A DNA stretch of 64,000 nucleotides from Chara braunii (lineage: Eukaryota > Streptophyta > Charophyceae > Charales > Characeae), in the NCBI GenBank assembly GCA_003427395.1, contig BFEA01000013.1:2580435-2644434 (forward strand). Reading direction: 5' to 3'. The position numbers were made by a program, and so were the translations under genes. The notes under the pieces are model-generated. The model saw nothing but the letters and a program-made list of their open reading frames with translations, was not told the origin of the DNA and did no database searches. The stretch's first letter is position 1; each line of letters opens with the position of its first letter. This document shows positions 43,177-54,156 of this stretch, piece after piece.

Positions 43177-44341
43177 TGCGAGGCTAGAGCCGCCCTGAGC
43201 ATCTTGGGCCTGTCGACAAGGATGGGCGCCCTAAGTGAAGGCGGCCCTGTAAAATCACATGAGGCCTATTTCGTCCTTTTTCGCAATGTGGGGCTCAAAC
43301 AGTTACCCTGCGTCAGTTGGTTGAATGGACCCAGGCCATGGGTAACAGTATCCGGCCAAGGGCTCCTAGGCCCTTCCTGTGTTCTCTGGAAACAGGCCCT
43401 GGGACAGACAAGAGGCACAAACTGCACGCAGCATGCCTGACAGTTGGACACGCATTACCACCCAGGGCCCTAAGGAATATTCTGGCCTCAGCCACTTGGG
43501 CCCGACTGGAAGCTTTTGGGGAGGGGCCCAGCGCAGCCAGGTAGCGCGCAGCAGGCAGCCCGACTGGAAGCTTCTGGGGAGGGGCCCAGCGCAGCCAGGC
43601 AGCCTGCCTCCGCATTTGGCATTCGGGCACTCGCTGCTTATGTGCAAGCGCTGCTGCGCCAGCTGCTGGAGCGAGTGCCTACGTGCTCACAGGCGAGCAG
43701 GGAAGACGCAGGCAGCCATAGCCAAGCTGGCCTGCGCGTTGCTGGATGTGGCGCATGGTGGTCCTTGGGTGCACGTGGCATCTGTGTGGGGGATCGAGGT
43801 TGTGAGTGAAGCGTGAGACATACCTGGTGCTTGAGGCGAACGGCATTGGCCGAGATCAGCTCGTACTTCGGGAAGCTGTTGATGTCACCAGCGGCATTGT
43901 AGATAGACGCAGGCAGCCATAGCCAAGCTGGCCTGCGCGTTGCTGGATGNGGCACATGGTGGTCCTTGGGTGCAAGTGGCATCTGTGTGGGGGATCGAGG
44001 TTGTGAGTGAAGTGTGAGACATACCTGGTGCTTGAGGCGAACGGCATTGGCCGAGATCAGCTTGTACTTCGGGAAGCTGTTGATGTCACCAGCGGCATTG
44101 TAGATAGGCCAGATAGGATCTGCCATACCTAGTCTGGGCGCTGAGCGCCGGAATTCAACATAAGTTCATTGTTGATTATGATGAGACTATTCCAACATTG
44201 TCACTTGTGAGCTTTTGCTGTGCTCTTATTTGGTGGAACTCGAGTTGCAATTCTGCTTTTGGTTCGAGGTCAAGACTATCTGGTTTCATGTGTATGATGC
44301 TGCTTGGTTTCTGGAATTTGCTATCGCTCATTTTCCTTGCA
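43177..44341 (+). mobile_element. Element D 3' LTR
   Basis: TGCGAGGCTAGAGCC...CATTTTCCTTGCA. It has two tandem duplications not present in the 5' LTR: one of about 54 bp (CTGGAAGCTTYTGGGGAGGG, 43506 and about 43563) and one of 211 bp (43705-44126). Confidence 0.92.
43705..44126 (+). repeat. 211-bp tandem duplication in LTR D (3')
   Basis: GACGCAGGCAGCCATAGCC starts at 43705 and 43916. Both units run to the GCGGCATTGTAGATAG region with few differences. The 5' LTR has one copy, so the duplication arose after element D inserted. Confidence 0.93.
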
Positions 44342-44365
44342 CTAGTCTTTGTCTCTGAAAAAGGA
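44342..44365 (+). pseudogene. Element C pol, eight codons after element D
   Basis: CTAGTCTTTGTCTCTGAAAA reads LVFVSEKG, the direct continuation of the pol frame cut at 32052. Similarity to A pol ends at about 44366, at the word GGATAGGTTGTGTGTTCAG, which is found again at 44712. The remainder of element C is missing. Confidence 0.85.
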
Positions 44366-44875
44366 TAGGTTGTGTGTTCAGACGATATTGACTTTGTGGT
44401 CAAAACCAAACTCATATTGTGGCCACGTCTGCTAGTGTTTTTAATTGTGTCTGGATTTTGCCCCTTTTTCTGCAGTTGCATGCATGTCCACCATTCTCTA
44501 CCGAACTTTCCTTTGGAGTTCCAATTCTGCTGTTGTGTAGCTGCACTGACCATACTTGTTCATGCTTGTAAGCTGTGGTTGTTCTCGTTTGTGCCTGTAA
44601 GCTGTGGTTGTTTTGTCCCTGCTTATAATCTGTGGTTGTTTTTGTTCATGCTTATAAAGCTGTGGTTGTTTCTGTTCATGCTTATAAGCTCTGGTTGGAA
44701 CTGGGTCCTTGTATGGATAGGTTGTGTGTTCAGCTGATACTGACTTGTTCCTTCATGAACCTTGACCCTCGAGGGGATTTGAGTGGTTTTCTGGATTACT
44801 GCTTTTTTTCTGCCTCGACAAGTGCTAAAAAATCTCAGCATCCCACATGTGTGCGTCTTGTTGGTTTTATAACAG

Positions 44876-44956
44876 AACAAAGATGAAGCTGAGTTTGCGG
44901 CCAGGCTTTACAACTATCTGCAAAATCATGTACCAGAGCCAGTCTTTTCAAAAATG
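44876..44956 (+). CDS. Candidate internal exon of an unrecognised host gene
   Basis: The 81 bases between GTTGGTTTTATAACAG and GTGAGTTTGG are bounded by a pyrimidine-rich acceptor and a consensus donor. They form a 27-codon phase-0 exon with no stop. The reading is NKDEAEFAARLYNYLQ followed by NHVPEPVFSKM, a soluble, helix-prone segment with ordinary amino-acid usage. I do not recognise the family and cannot find flanking exons with confidence. Sequence on both sides (44720-44870 and 44957-45060) looks intronic. It could be a decayed gene fragment. No start codon or promoter can be proposed. Spliced transcript data would decide. Confidence 0.4.
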
Positions 44957-46614
44957 GTGAGTTTGGTGTCCTTCGCTTTAGATTCACACTTTTGCGAAAG
45001 AATGTCAAAAATATTAGCCAAATGATTGCAGGTTTGGTAACGACGAAATTTTCCAGGCGTCACAAATGAATATCTGTGGACTGCTCAGGGATACACAGGG
45101 AAATTGGTAAAGGCTGTAGAGGTAATTTGGCAAGTTGGGACTAGGACTGAACTGATTGTTGAGCATTAAATGTACCCTCACATGATCTGGTATTCGGGGC
45201 AGAGAGCGACCGCACAGACAGAGAATCATCATTTCATGCGATGATGAGGTGTGGATGGGAGCACACATCTTATAGATCAATACAATATCTGGGGTAGAGT
45301 GCAGACCAAACTGAGAGTCGTGAAAGGATTCAAGTGCCTCTGTGTACCGCCCTAGTACCGTGTTCCAGTCGAACTTTAGAGTACTAATAGGATAAGGCCA
45401 GTAGGAATCGTAAATGTCTCCAGTAGCCAGTGGGTAAGGAGTCGCCACATGCCCAATTTCAAGTCACAGCTCAGTCCCTAGAAGGATCCCACGACAGGCC
45501 GAATCTTTTCGATCGTGCAGGGCCCAACAGAGAAGGCCAGAGTCACTCAGGAGACAGCGACACATGCACACGAGGGAGGCCACCCTGATGGACCTCCTCT
45601 TCTTCCATTCTGGCTTACGTGGGAGTGCTGTTGTGTTATTGTGTGCCAAGATCTTGGAAGCGTGAACAATGCCTGGTGAGGAAGTAGTTGACAGCTCTGA
45701 GCACTATGGTAGAGTGCAGTGGTAGAGAGAGACGGCAGCCGAGATGAGCAACTTTTTCTGGAATTGCCACTTCACCCAACCCGCCCAAAGATTCCTGGTA
45801 CCGCCCACCCTCATTAGAAGAAGGGGAAAAAGTCTTAAGGTGATCCAGCCCGGCTAAGCTTTTTTCGAATTTTCACCCCCACGCTCGACCCGCTCGCCAC
45901 CCTTAAAAACCCTTCACCCGGACCCACCCGCACCCGCAAGAAAATCATTACCCGCCTGCATCCGGGGCCTAATTGTTTTTCACCCCCACCCGTCCATTCC
46001 CAACCTAACATTTACACATAATGTGACATTGAGCCATATGACATCACAAAATAAACAAATTGATGAGGTGACAGCGTGAAGAAACAAACTCAGGCGACAG
46101 TGCGAAAAAAAAAAGCTAAAGTCCCCAGATTCAAATCAAGGAGCGAACCTCTCCGCCTTCTGTGGGTAGGTTCTGCAATCAGACTCATCTTCTTCCTTAT
46201 GCGGCATGCATGCAAACAGATCGCAATCACACTGGTGACAAGCGCCCACACAAAGCTCAGAGATATCAAGGCCGAGAACACAGTTCAGATTCAAACACGC
46301 TGCGCCTGCGTGCCCTCACATCACCCTTCCGACACTGTAATCCCAGCAACTGTTCACACGCACACTACCCTGGATCTCCCTGGATGTTCCACGCACACTC
46401 ACTCTGTACCGCACGCTCACACACACACTCACTACAGACTAACTCTAGCCTATGGCAGCTATGACCGCCTTCTACCTCCTAGCTGCTAACGGCGATGGCC
46501 ACTCCTCCCTCGCATCCCACTTCGACTTCGGGCATCTGCGGACCACCTTGCACAAGACGCTCGGGCAGCGCTTCCGTATGGCTCACAGCAGAATGAATGA
46601 ATAACTGGGCGCTG

Positions 46615-46718
46615 CCTCTTGATTTATACTTCTGTTAGTCGCTGGTCTGCTCCTTTCCAGGCCCGGCCTCTTGATTTATACTTCTGTTAGTCGCTGGTCT
46701 GCTCCTTTCCACCGGGCC
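46615..46718. repeat. Tandem duplication, two 52-bp units
   Basis: CCTCTTGATTTATACTTCTG starts at 46615 and 46667. The two units are identical up to the final bases. Confidence 0.93.
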
Positions 46719-47467
46719 CAGAGTGCACACAGTCCCACATGGTACTTGCTGCCTGGACAAAGTGAGCTGGGACTGGGTCGACTTTATACTTTTCACGGGT
46801 GAGAACAGGGCTAGGGATCGAGTCCTGGGATCTGCATCTGCCACTGCAAAGGTGAAAACCGTTTCAGTTCGCTCCACGTTCTTTTAAACCATGACTACCT
46901 CCAAGCCAAGCGCACGAGGACGATGGCCTGCTGCCTCACTGTTCATGGAGATTATGCAGCTGGTTTGGCCACCATGCTGTTTCATCGGCCGGCATCCTGA
47001 CTCGTGGACTTACTGGAGCAGCAACTTGTGACATGGATCTTTGCATCAGTCTGCGACTTCTTGCGTCCAGATCAGACCTCATTGCAGTTCGTGTACCGGA
47101 CGCACCCTAGCACTTGGACTTTGACACTTGATGTTGCATACTAGTGAATACTTCACCAAGTATGGGCAGAACCAAAGATCAACCAATATAGGATGAGCAT
47201 GTATGCAGCGGAAGTCTGAGAAAGGGACTGAGTCACATAGACCGAACTTACCCAATCATCACTCAACACACAAACAGTCGAGGGATGGTGGGGTCTGAAG
47301 CCATGCATAGACGATGCTTCAGGGCCCGTACAATCATACGCAGATGAATGGTGGGAGGAGAGACGATGGAGGTGGGAGATGTGGACAGCGCCAGATGTCA
47401 CCGAGATAGAATCCAGAAGGTCACCGATATGGTAGCCAAAATGTTACCGAACAAAACCAGAGTGTCG

Positions 47468-48339
47468 TGGACATGAGTCACCAATGTCGGAGGTACAGAA
47501 TCCCAATGTAACCGATGCCCAATCTGTGATGCCACAAGGTATAAATCCCAATGTCTCCAATGTCTCGAAACCAGGTAAGTGTCTCAGCCTCCTACTACCG
47601 AAGTCCAAACACTGATCTCTGTCCAACTCGTATCCTAGTGTCCAATCTGAAGAAGAATAAGTTTGAAGAAGAAGAGAAGAAGAAGAATAAGTTTGAAGAA
47701 GAAGAAGAAGAAGAATAAGTCTGAAGAAGAAGAAGAGGAAGATGGAGAGGGGCAGAGGAGAAAGGTGGAGATGGTGAGGCAGGGAGGAGGTGTGTGTGCC
47801 TCACTCCCGGATTCGTGCCCAGCTCTTACCTGCATGTGCAAGGTGGCGCCTTGGAGCTGTCGAAGACCCGCAACTTTAACCTGGAGCTATGGCGCTGCAC
47901 AGGTAAGTCGGTGAGTGCCTCCTTCTATCACCTCTACTCGCCAGTCAGCATGAAATAGTGCTGCTGCGCTCGGAGCTGCGCTAATCCCAAATTAGCGCAG
48001 CGCTGCTCCTAGCTGCCGCTGTTCCAAGATGTGGGAATGGCCGCTGGACCGGCCTAAGTACCGTCCGGCGGCCGGTCGACCTTGATGCTGGCCTCTTGCG
48101 CCGTGGGCTGAACCGTCGAACTGACCGTTCAGCTCAGACCGGCGGGCGGCAGCCTCAAGAGTGCCGCCAGGCCCAAACGATCATGACGTTTGGGCCAACC
48201 CGGGTCTGCTAGGCGCTGAGGTGCCAACTGGTGGCCTAACAGGGCCTACCGGGGGAAAAGGGCCTGGCTTTTGGCGAGGCCGGCCTGGGTACCCGCTGAA
48301 CCGGTATGTCGGGCCTGTGAAAGCCCGTGTGAAGTCGCA
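47468..48339 (-). mobile_element. Element E 3' LTR
   Basis: In plus-strand terms TGGACATGAGTCACC...GAAGTCGCA. It aligns throughout with 54888-55744. It holds a GAAGAA microsatellite (47649-47730). The 70 bp outside it (47398-47467) share GTCACCGATATGG-like words with the LTR interior, so the outer edge could extend further. Confidence 0.82.
47649..47745. repeat. (GAA)n tract in LTR E (3')
   Basis: Interrupted GAAGAAGAA repeats. The partner tract is at 55069-55148. Confidence 0.93.
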
Positions 48340-48352
48340 ATAAAAGACCGAG

Positions 48353-49123
48353 CTACCTGCGAGGGCGAAGTTGTCTGTCTGATACCTGGGTGGGTCGGGT
48401 GGGACAAACTTTGTCCTTGGCAGGTCTCCAGTTCTCGTAATCGGAGAAGATGAGTGGTGCAGATGCCTGTAAATCTGCGCGGGAGATCCAACGAGTGTCA
48501 TCCGGGTCGCATTGCTGGAAGGTGACTTGGTATTGCATTGGCTTGTTGCCAAACTTGCGGTGCATGATGACACGGTCAACTTCCTGATGGTCGTCCATAG
48601 AGGGCGGGTCCTGTGATCGTATGTCCGGGAACTCTTCTGCGGATGGTGGCGTATAGACCGCCAGCTTCGACGCATGGAAGGCCGGGTGCACGCGGAGGTG
48701 CAGAGGGATGGCAATCACAAAGGAAGGACCTGCAGGGTCGTCGCCTGCGGCAAAAATTACCTTCCATGGTCCAAACCATTTCGGGAGGAGTTTGCACGAG
48801 ATGTCTTGCTCCAGCGCGAATTCCTCAGCGAGGACCCAAACAAGGTCTCCCTCACGGAAAGGACATAGGAGTCCACGTCGGTTAGCTTGCTGCTGCATGC
48901 GGATTTGAGCCTTTTGCATGTTCGCGCGGGCTTTGGTCAGCAAGTCCTGGTACTCGAACGGAAGCGGGAGAGCAAGCGACGTCGATGTCGGCGGCCCATG
49001 GTAGAAGAAGATCGGCAAAGACTCAAGCTCTCTCTCCATCGTGATGCTACTCGAATGGAGTGATGCAGATCGTCGGGTGCACCGAAGTGTTATAGGTGAA
49101 CTCGATGTCGGGAAGTCGGTCAA
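48353..49123 (-). pseudogene. Element E integrase C-terminus, GPY/F and chromodomain (intact stretch)
   Basis: A 256-codon open run. After the linker (YQDLLTKARANMQKAQIRMQ, REGDLVWVLAEEFALEQDIS) come KLLPKWFGPWKVIFAAGDDP and FVIAIPLHLRVHPAFHASKL, the GPY/F module (about residues 130-170). The chromodomain follows (QEVDRVIMHRKF, MQYQVTFQQCDPDDTRWISRADL). The first 60 codons are a frame-shifted reading of the preceding domain, so the true join to the 491-codon frame lies near 49050, where the frames overlap. The protein would bind chromatin during integration. It ends with a normal stop 14 bp from the LTR. Confidence 0.88.
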
Positions 49124-50522
49124 CCCAATCTTTCTGGTCGGGACGGATGAGTGTACATAACATCATTTGAGCGGTTTGATGCGCTCGTTCCGACTGCCCA
49201 TCCGTTTGCGGGTGTCGTGTAGAACTCGGCTTCATAGTCGAACCGGACTCCGTCATGAGGGAAGTCCAAAAGGCTGACGTGAAGTGAGTGTCTCTGTCGC
49301 TCACAATGTCCTCTGGTACGCCGTGGCAGGTAATCCAGCTGGTGTGCAAGAGTCGTGCGAGCTCGGGGGCACGGTGCTTGCATGGAAGAAAACGAGCATA
49401 CTTGCTCAAACGGTCAACGACCGTGAGGATGTCGTCATGACTGAGGCGATCTCGTGGAAACGGGCCTGTAACATCCATAGCAATGGAGAGGCGCGGTGCC
49501 CGAGGGATTGGCATCAGTTTCAGTTTGCCATAAGGGACATGAGATCTACCTTTGTTATGATGGCAAACTGCGCATGACTCAATGTACCTCGTGACGTCAT
49601 GAAGAACGTCAGGCCAGTGAAAACGCTGGCAGAGGCGGGCCAATGTGCGGGTTACGCCGAGATGTGTCGAAAGTCGTGCGTCGTGGAATTCGCCGAGAAG
49701 ATGAGTCTGTAAGATGCGATCTTGGGGCACCACTAACAAGTCCTTTCCTCTCGTGTGGAGGAGTAGGAAACCGTCGGAGATACGATAGTGACCAGCTGGC
49801 GGGTGATCCGACGAAAGCTCCGCGTAGAGCGTGGAGTATGTCGGGTCGAACTTGTAGCCGTTGACGAAGTGCTGCTGCAGGTCGTCGCCGAGCTGGAACG
49901 TCGTAGTCACCAGGGCACAAAAATCGGGCCGTCGTGAGAGGGAGTCCGCTGCTCGGTTGGCGGGACCGGGAATGTGGCATGGGTCGAAGTCGAACTGGTC
50001 GATGTAATACATCCATCGACCGATCGTGCGAGTGACCGTGTCCTGTGTTTTATAGTAGGTCAAGGGATTATTATCCGTGTTCCATTTAAAACACCAACGA
50101 CCAAGAAGAAAGTGGCGCCACCGTTTGAGAACGGTGACGAACGCGAGTAGCTCTTTCTTCCTAGCATCGTCGAGAGTGTTGATGAGAGGCACCTTTTGGG
50201 AGGAGTACTCGACCGGTTGCCAGCCGTCCGGGTGGCATTGTTCTAACACCGCACCAATACCGTATCCGGAAGCGTCCATAGTCACTTGGGTGGGTAGGGT
50301 GGGGTCATAGATACGGAGGGCCGGTGCGTCTTGCATCGTCGCCTTCAACGTATTGAACGCGCCACTAGCTGCATCGTCGAACTCGAATGGTACCTTCGGG
50401 GACTGAAGTCTCGACAAAGGAGCTGCCTCTTTGGAGTACGACTCGACGAAGCCCTGATAGTATCCAGCCAAACCCATGAAAGAGCATACGTCCGTAGTGC
50501 AACGGGGTTCCGACCAATCCAC
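49047..50522 (-). pseudogene. Element E RNase H-integrase, 491-residue uninterrupted frame
   Basis: Best-preserved pol stretch in the window. RT thumb (FMGLAGYYQGFV, residues 15-26). RNase H: Asp83 (MDASGYGIGAVL), Glu124 (KKELLAF), Asp150 (NTDNNPL), Asp193 (ADSLSRRP), all present. Integrase zinc-binding: His280 and His287 (EFHDARLSTHLG), Cys317 and Cys320 (ESCAVC). Catalytic core: Asp350 (AMDVTGPFP), Asp409 (SDRDTHF), Glu445 (TDGQSERAHQT), with the standard 35-residue spacing between the last two. It lies between a frame-broken RT and the chromodomain frame. It is labelled pseudogene because the whole polyprotein is interrupted, although these two enzymes look chemically complete. Decay appears slower here than in A, B, D or F. 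Confidence 0.92.
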
Positions 50523-51240
50523 GATGGCTTGGATCTTGTCCGCTAAGGGACGTATGCCTTTCGCATCACATAATGGCCTAAGTACTCAAGCTCCTGTTTG
50601 GAGAATTCACACTTGTCGCGGTTTGCTTTGTACTTGGCAGCTCGCAAACGATCCAACACCGCACGAAGGTGTACGAGGTGCTCGTCAAGCGTCCTACTAT
50701 AGACCAAGATATCATCGGGGTAGATGAGGACGGTACGATCGAGCAAGTCTCGGAACTCCGTTGTCATGGCTGCTTGGAAGGTTGTTGGGGCATGGTGAGT
50801 CCAAATGGCATCACGACCCACTTAAAATGTCCGTACCGCGTTTGAGGTTGGATCTCGATCTGGTGGTAAACCGACTTCAAGTCCAACTTCGAGAAGTATG
50901 TTGCGCCACCCAGTCACTCCACGAGATCATCAATCCCAGGGAGAGGGCCAACGTTCTTTATGGTGTGTGTGTTAGTTTTCTATAATCGATGCACAACCGT
51001 AGGTCCTTGTTCTTCTTCCGGACGAAGAGAACCGGTGCACCGTATGCCGAACAACTAGGGCGAATCCAGCCTTTGTCGAGAAGGTCATCGAGTTGTGCGC
51101 GAAGCACCTCGAGTTCCTCTTCGCTCATGCGGTAAATGCATCCACGCGGAGGGACGGCACCCGCCTCGAGAGTGATCCCGTGACGTGTGGGCCAATCCGG
51201 AACCGTTCCGGTGGGAGCCTCGAAGACGTTTCCATATCCA
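50523..51240 (-). pseudogene. Element E reverse transcriptase (frame-broken, YPDD)
   Basis: On the minus strand: RMSEEELEVLRAQLDDLLDKGWIRPS (about 51130-51055), YGAPVLFVRKKNKDLRLCIDYRKL (51040-50970), a frame break, then in the 50821-50543 run [39 protein letters not shown]. The catalytic box is YPDD. Both aspartates are present, but Pro at the second position is unusual compared with V, L, M or I in most elements. KANRDKCEFSKQELEYLGHYV finishes the palm. Two or more frame changes separate it from the protease and from RNase H. Confidence 0.87.
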
Positions 51241-51242
51241 TC

Positions 51243-52213
51243 TTAGAGGTGAGTAATACGTGGGTCCGGCGGCGACACGGCTGGTCCGTCCGTCGAGGGG
51301 AGGGCATGTAGGAAAACAACGCCCATCTCCTCTACATCATTCCGAGGTATGGCGTCGTGAATCCTCACAACGGAAACCACATGACAAGCAATCGAAGTGT
51401 GAGGGGTCGCGACCGTGCACGCGACGAACACTCCATTCCGATCACGGACATGAATGGTTCGGTGATGAAAGTTCACCGGATGGTCGGCGCTACGCAACCA
51501 AGACATGCTTAGAATCATGTCGAACTTCGTGTCGAGGATGTCAAAAAACACCGGCTCGCACGCAAGGGGTGCAAAGTACACCGGCATGCCGTCAACGCAT
51601 CGGTCAATTGACTTTTGTGTGCGGTCGTTTGCCAGTGTGACTTGCGTAGGTTGCGTCTTCCTTCGAATGCGCGGGCCATAAAGGCTTGGCTCATGCAGTT
51701 GCGAGACGCTCCGCAATCAATCAAGGCACTGCAGGTTGCCTTTCCGATTTGAATGCGGATATAGAGCAAAGGAGCGTCGGTCTCAACGTACCTTTGGGTG
51801 GCGTACTCGCGGTCAATCTTCGCAAGATAGGAGCGGAGATCGACAACCGCTACTCTGTCGTCTGTCAACGGAGCTGGTACTGCAGCGTGCAAGTAGGAGC
51901 GGAGATTCGCCATCAAGGCGTTACGATGCGGCTTTGGCAAGGATCCGGTCGAGGGTAGAGGCATCCAAGCAAAGTCTTCACTCGTGAGCGGGTCAAGCTC
52001 CTCAAGTCTTGACCACGCCGTCGAGTCCTCGGAAATCAGTGGCGAACTGACCGGTTCACTTGCCGACGGTGTACAAGCTGCGCATACGCTATGTAAGTGC
52101 ACGTGGCGAGGCTGGTCCAATGGTGGCACCAGCTGGGCGGCATAATCCTCGTATGTATCACAAGAATCAGCGACTAATGCATGCTCCCCGATAGTGATAT
52201 CGGTTGCTAGCAA
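51243..52213 (-). pseudogene. Element E protease and linker
   Basis: The 52213-51515 run opens with the same acidic linker as B and F (TYEDYAAQLVPPL, LDPLTSEDFAWMPLPSTG), then IRIQIGKATCSALIDCGASRNCMSQAFM, where the catalytic DSG is DCG. After a frame change the 51716-51243 run has EPVFFDILDTKFDMILSMSWLRSADHPVNFHHRTIHV, the flap and second-half strands. Retropepsins use DTG or DSG, so Cys at this position is unusual. The protease would process Gag-Pol. Order and spacing match the sister elements. Confidence 0.85.
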
Positions 52214-52266
52214 GGCAACCGGTTACGGCGGAGTGAGGAGAGGCGTTGCCGCTCTCCGTGCGTAAC

Positions 52267-54156
52267 TTAGTTTCCCGAGTTAGCTGGACGGGGTACGCGT
52301 GCCTTGCCCTTTTCCGAGCATTGTGCGGTAGTGTGGTTTACACTATTGCACCAAAGGCGATATCCGTACCATTGACGAAGGTCAAATACTTCCTTGGTAA
52401 TGTTGTATGTCGTCCATTGTTGCTGCCCAGTTCCCATCGATGTCGTCGCTCGTGTCGCCTTGTTCTTCTGAACTCTCTTGGGACGCCTCAGCGGGAACGC
52501 TGCGACAACTCCTCCATCACTCGAGGATGCTGCTGCAGCGTCGAGATCTATTGATTCGTCGGGAATCACTGCATTGTTATGCGCCAGCCGTTGGTAGCCT
52601 TGCTTAACCACATATTGCGGCCGGGACTGCCGTTCGTTGGCGGACTTGTCATCCGTTTGGATGACCAGGTTTGCACGATCCAGAATGGCTTGGAATGAGG
52701 CATAATCGTACTCGTTGCCAAGTGCCGACCGCAGTCCTGCGCACGATCGTGAAAAGAATTTGGATCGTTGGTTTGGAAAACTCAAGTCGAAGCCCGGAGT
52801 GGTTACTATCTTCTGCCACTTGATCGTCCAGTCTCGAGTTGGCATGTTCCATTGAGAGCTGGAGTAGACCTCGTTCATGGCTGCCTTTACGACGTTGTGG
52901 ACCATGAATCGAGTGTTCCACATTTGCTCGAACTGCTCTCACGTAATGTGTGTGTGCAGTTGGGCGATGGTGCACCCCAGATTGGCTGTGGTGTGGTTCA
53001 TCCATGCCTGTGCTCCTCCAATGAGTTGGAGGTAGAGTGCTTCATCATATCCTCGTCCGGCACGTGGTGGCAGGCTGCTTCGGTGAGGAAAGCTTGCCAC
53101 CATTGCAAGGCGGCGGTCTTGTTGTAGTCGTCAAACTTGCTGATGTTTGAACGTGGCATCTTGTATACCTTCACAGCGGCTTCCGGCCGTGACTGCAGTT
53201 TGGTGATGTCTGTCTTGATGGCGGCCACCGTGCTGCTGATCATGGCCGGACTGGTAAAGTCACCTAGTTCGCCGATAATCTTGATGACATGGTCGATGCG
53301 CTCCCTGAGCTGCTTCGCTGTGTCTGTCGTGCAGCCTGGCGCTGCTCAGGCCTTAGCCTCGATGCTGTTGACGCGTGTGATAGTGGTGTTCAACAGCTGG
53401 TGCTGTTGCTGCTGTTGCGTTGCTGCGGCGCGGACGGCCGCTGTTAAGGCGGCAGTATCTTGTTGCTGCTTTTGTCTGAGTGGTCGGTCCGCGAGCAGGT
53501 GTACCTGCAGCATTGTGTTATTCCACATCACAGCCCTCATCATGCCCAGCATCAGGTTAGCCAGGTTACTCCTTTCTGCCTCCGCCGGCGTCAGATCCGC
53601 CTGCTCGTCCGTAGGCACAAAGATCATGCCTTGGAGTCTTACTGTCCACTGATTCTCATTTTGAATCAGAGACTCCGTGCTGGCGGCATTCCGCTTGTCT
53701 CGAGCCATTGCGTCAGCCTCAGCAGTTCGCTGAGCTTGGGCTGCCGCCTCTTGGGCAAGCCGCTGACATTCTGCTTCTGCTGCCTCTTGCTGTCCCTTGG
53801 CGATGGCATCCGTGAATGCCTGTACCCGCTGAAGGTTAGCTGCCAAAGTCTCGTGGTCCCCTTGGACCGGACAGGCGGGAAGGGTCCCGGTGTTTCCCGG
53901 TACTGCAGTTGCTGCATTGGTACTGGATGCCGCTGGAGTTGTTCGCCTGCTGCGTCGTTGTTGCTGATACTTCGGCCGTGGAGGTAGCACAAAGTGGCGA
54001 CGAACTGCGAGCCTGGCACTGCGTCGTGGCAGTGCCCCGGTGCTCTGTTCCGTCGATATCAGCACGGCTGATGCGGTACTTGGAGACCTCGGTGTCACAG
54101 AGTACGGGGAGGGCAGGGAGGGTGGGAACAGGGGTAGAACAGATCAAGCAATCCAC
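52267..54156 (-). pseudogene. Element E gag (broken)
   Basis: N-terminal frames (54156-53346) have an Ala/Gln/Glu-rich coiled-coil-like region (ANLQRVQAFTDAIAKGQQEAAE, LAQEAAAQAQRTAEA) and VHLLADRPLRQKQQQDTAAL. No convincing ATG opens this run. A capsid-like part follows (53243-52998, ISKFDDYNKTAALQWWQAFL) and continues 52923-52267 (STSSQWNMPTRDW-like, FQAILDRANLVIQTDDKSA). The end is a knuckle, YRLWCNSVNHTTAQC: C-x4-H-x4-C is kept while the first Cys is Arg. Stop follows ANSGN, as in F. At least three frame changes. Confidence 0.83.

Larger units (their letters stand above)
32053..44341 (+). mobile_element. Element D, Ty3/gypsy chromovirus with a foreign 5-kb middle
   Basis: LTRs are 32053-33145 and 43177-44341. 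It has a primer site, leader, gag N-terminus, then about 5 kb not related to gag-pol, then RT to chromodomain, a polypurine tract and the 3' LTR. The target duplication is CTAG (32049-32052, 44342-44345). Its insertion splits the pol of element C between two codons. The 5' LTR begins CGCGAGG, where the 3' LTR has TGCGAGG. Confidence 0.9.
44366..47467. other. Possible host DNA between elements D and E
   Basis: No retroelement proteins are visible. It contains one candidate exon (44876-44956), a ~52-bp tandem duplication (46615-46718), a CACCCGC-rich patch (45880-45990), and short repeated words around 44560-44700 (AAGCTGTGGTTGTT several times). An open stretch on the minus strand (about 45460-45130, EIGHVATPYPLATGD...) has protein-like composition but no recognised family. 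Confidence 0.5.

Noticed and set aside
46076-46489. 137-residue frame on the plus strand
   Set aside because: Basic start, then a low-complexity His/Thr end from CACACA repeats. No splice or codon support was visible.
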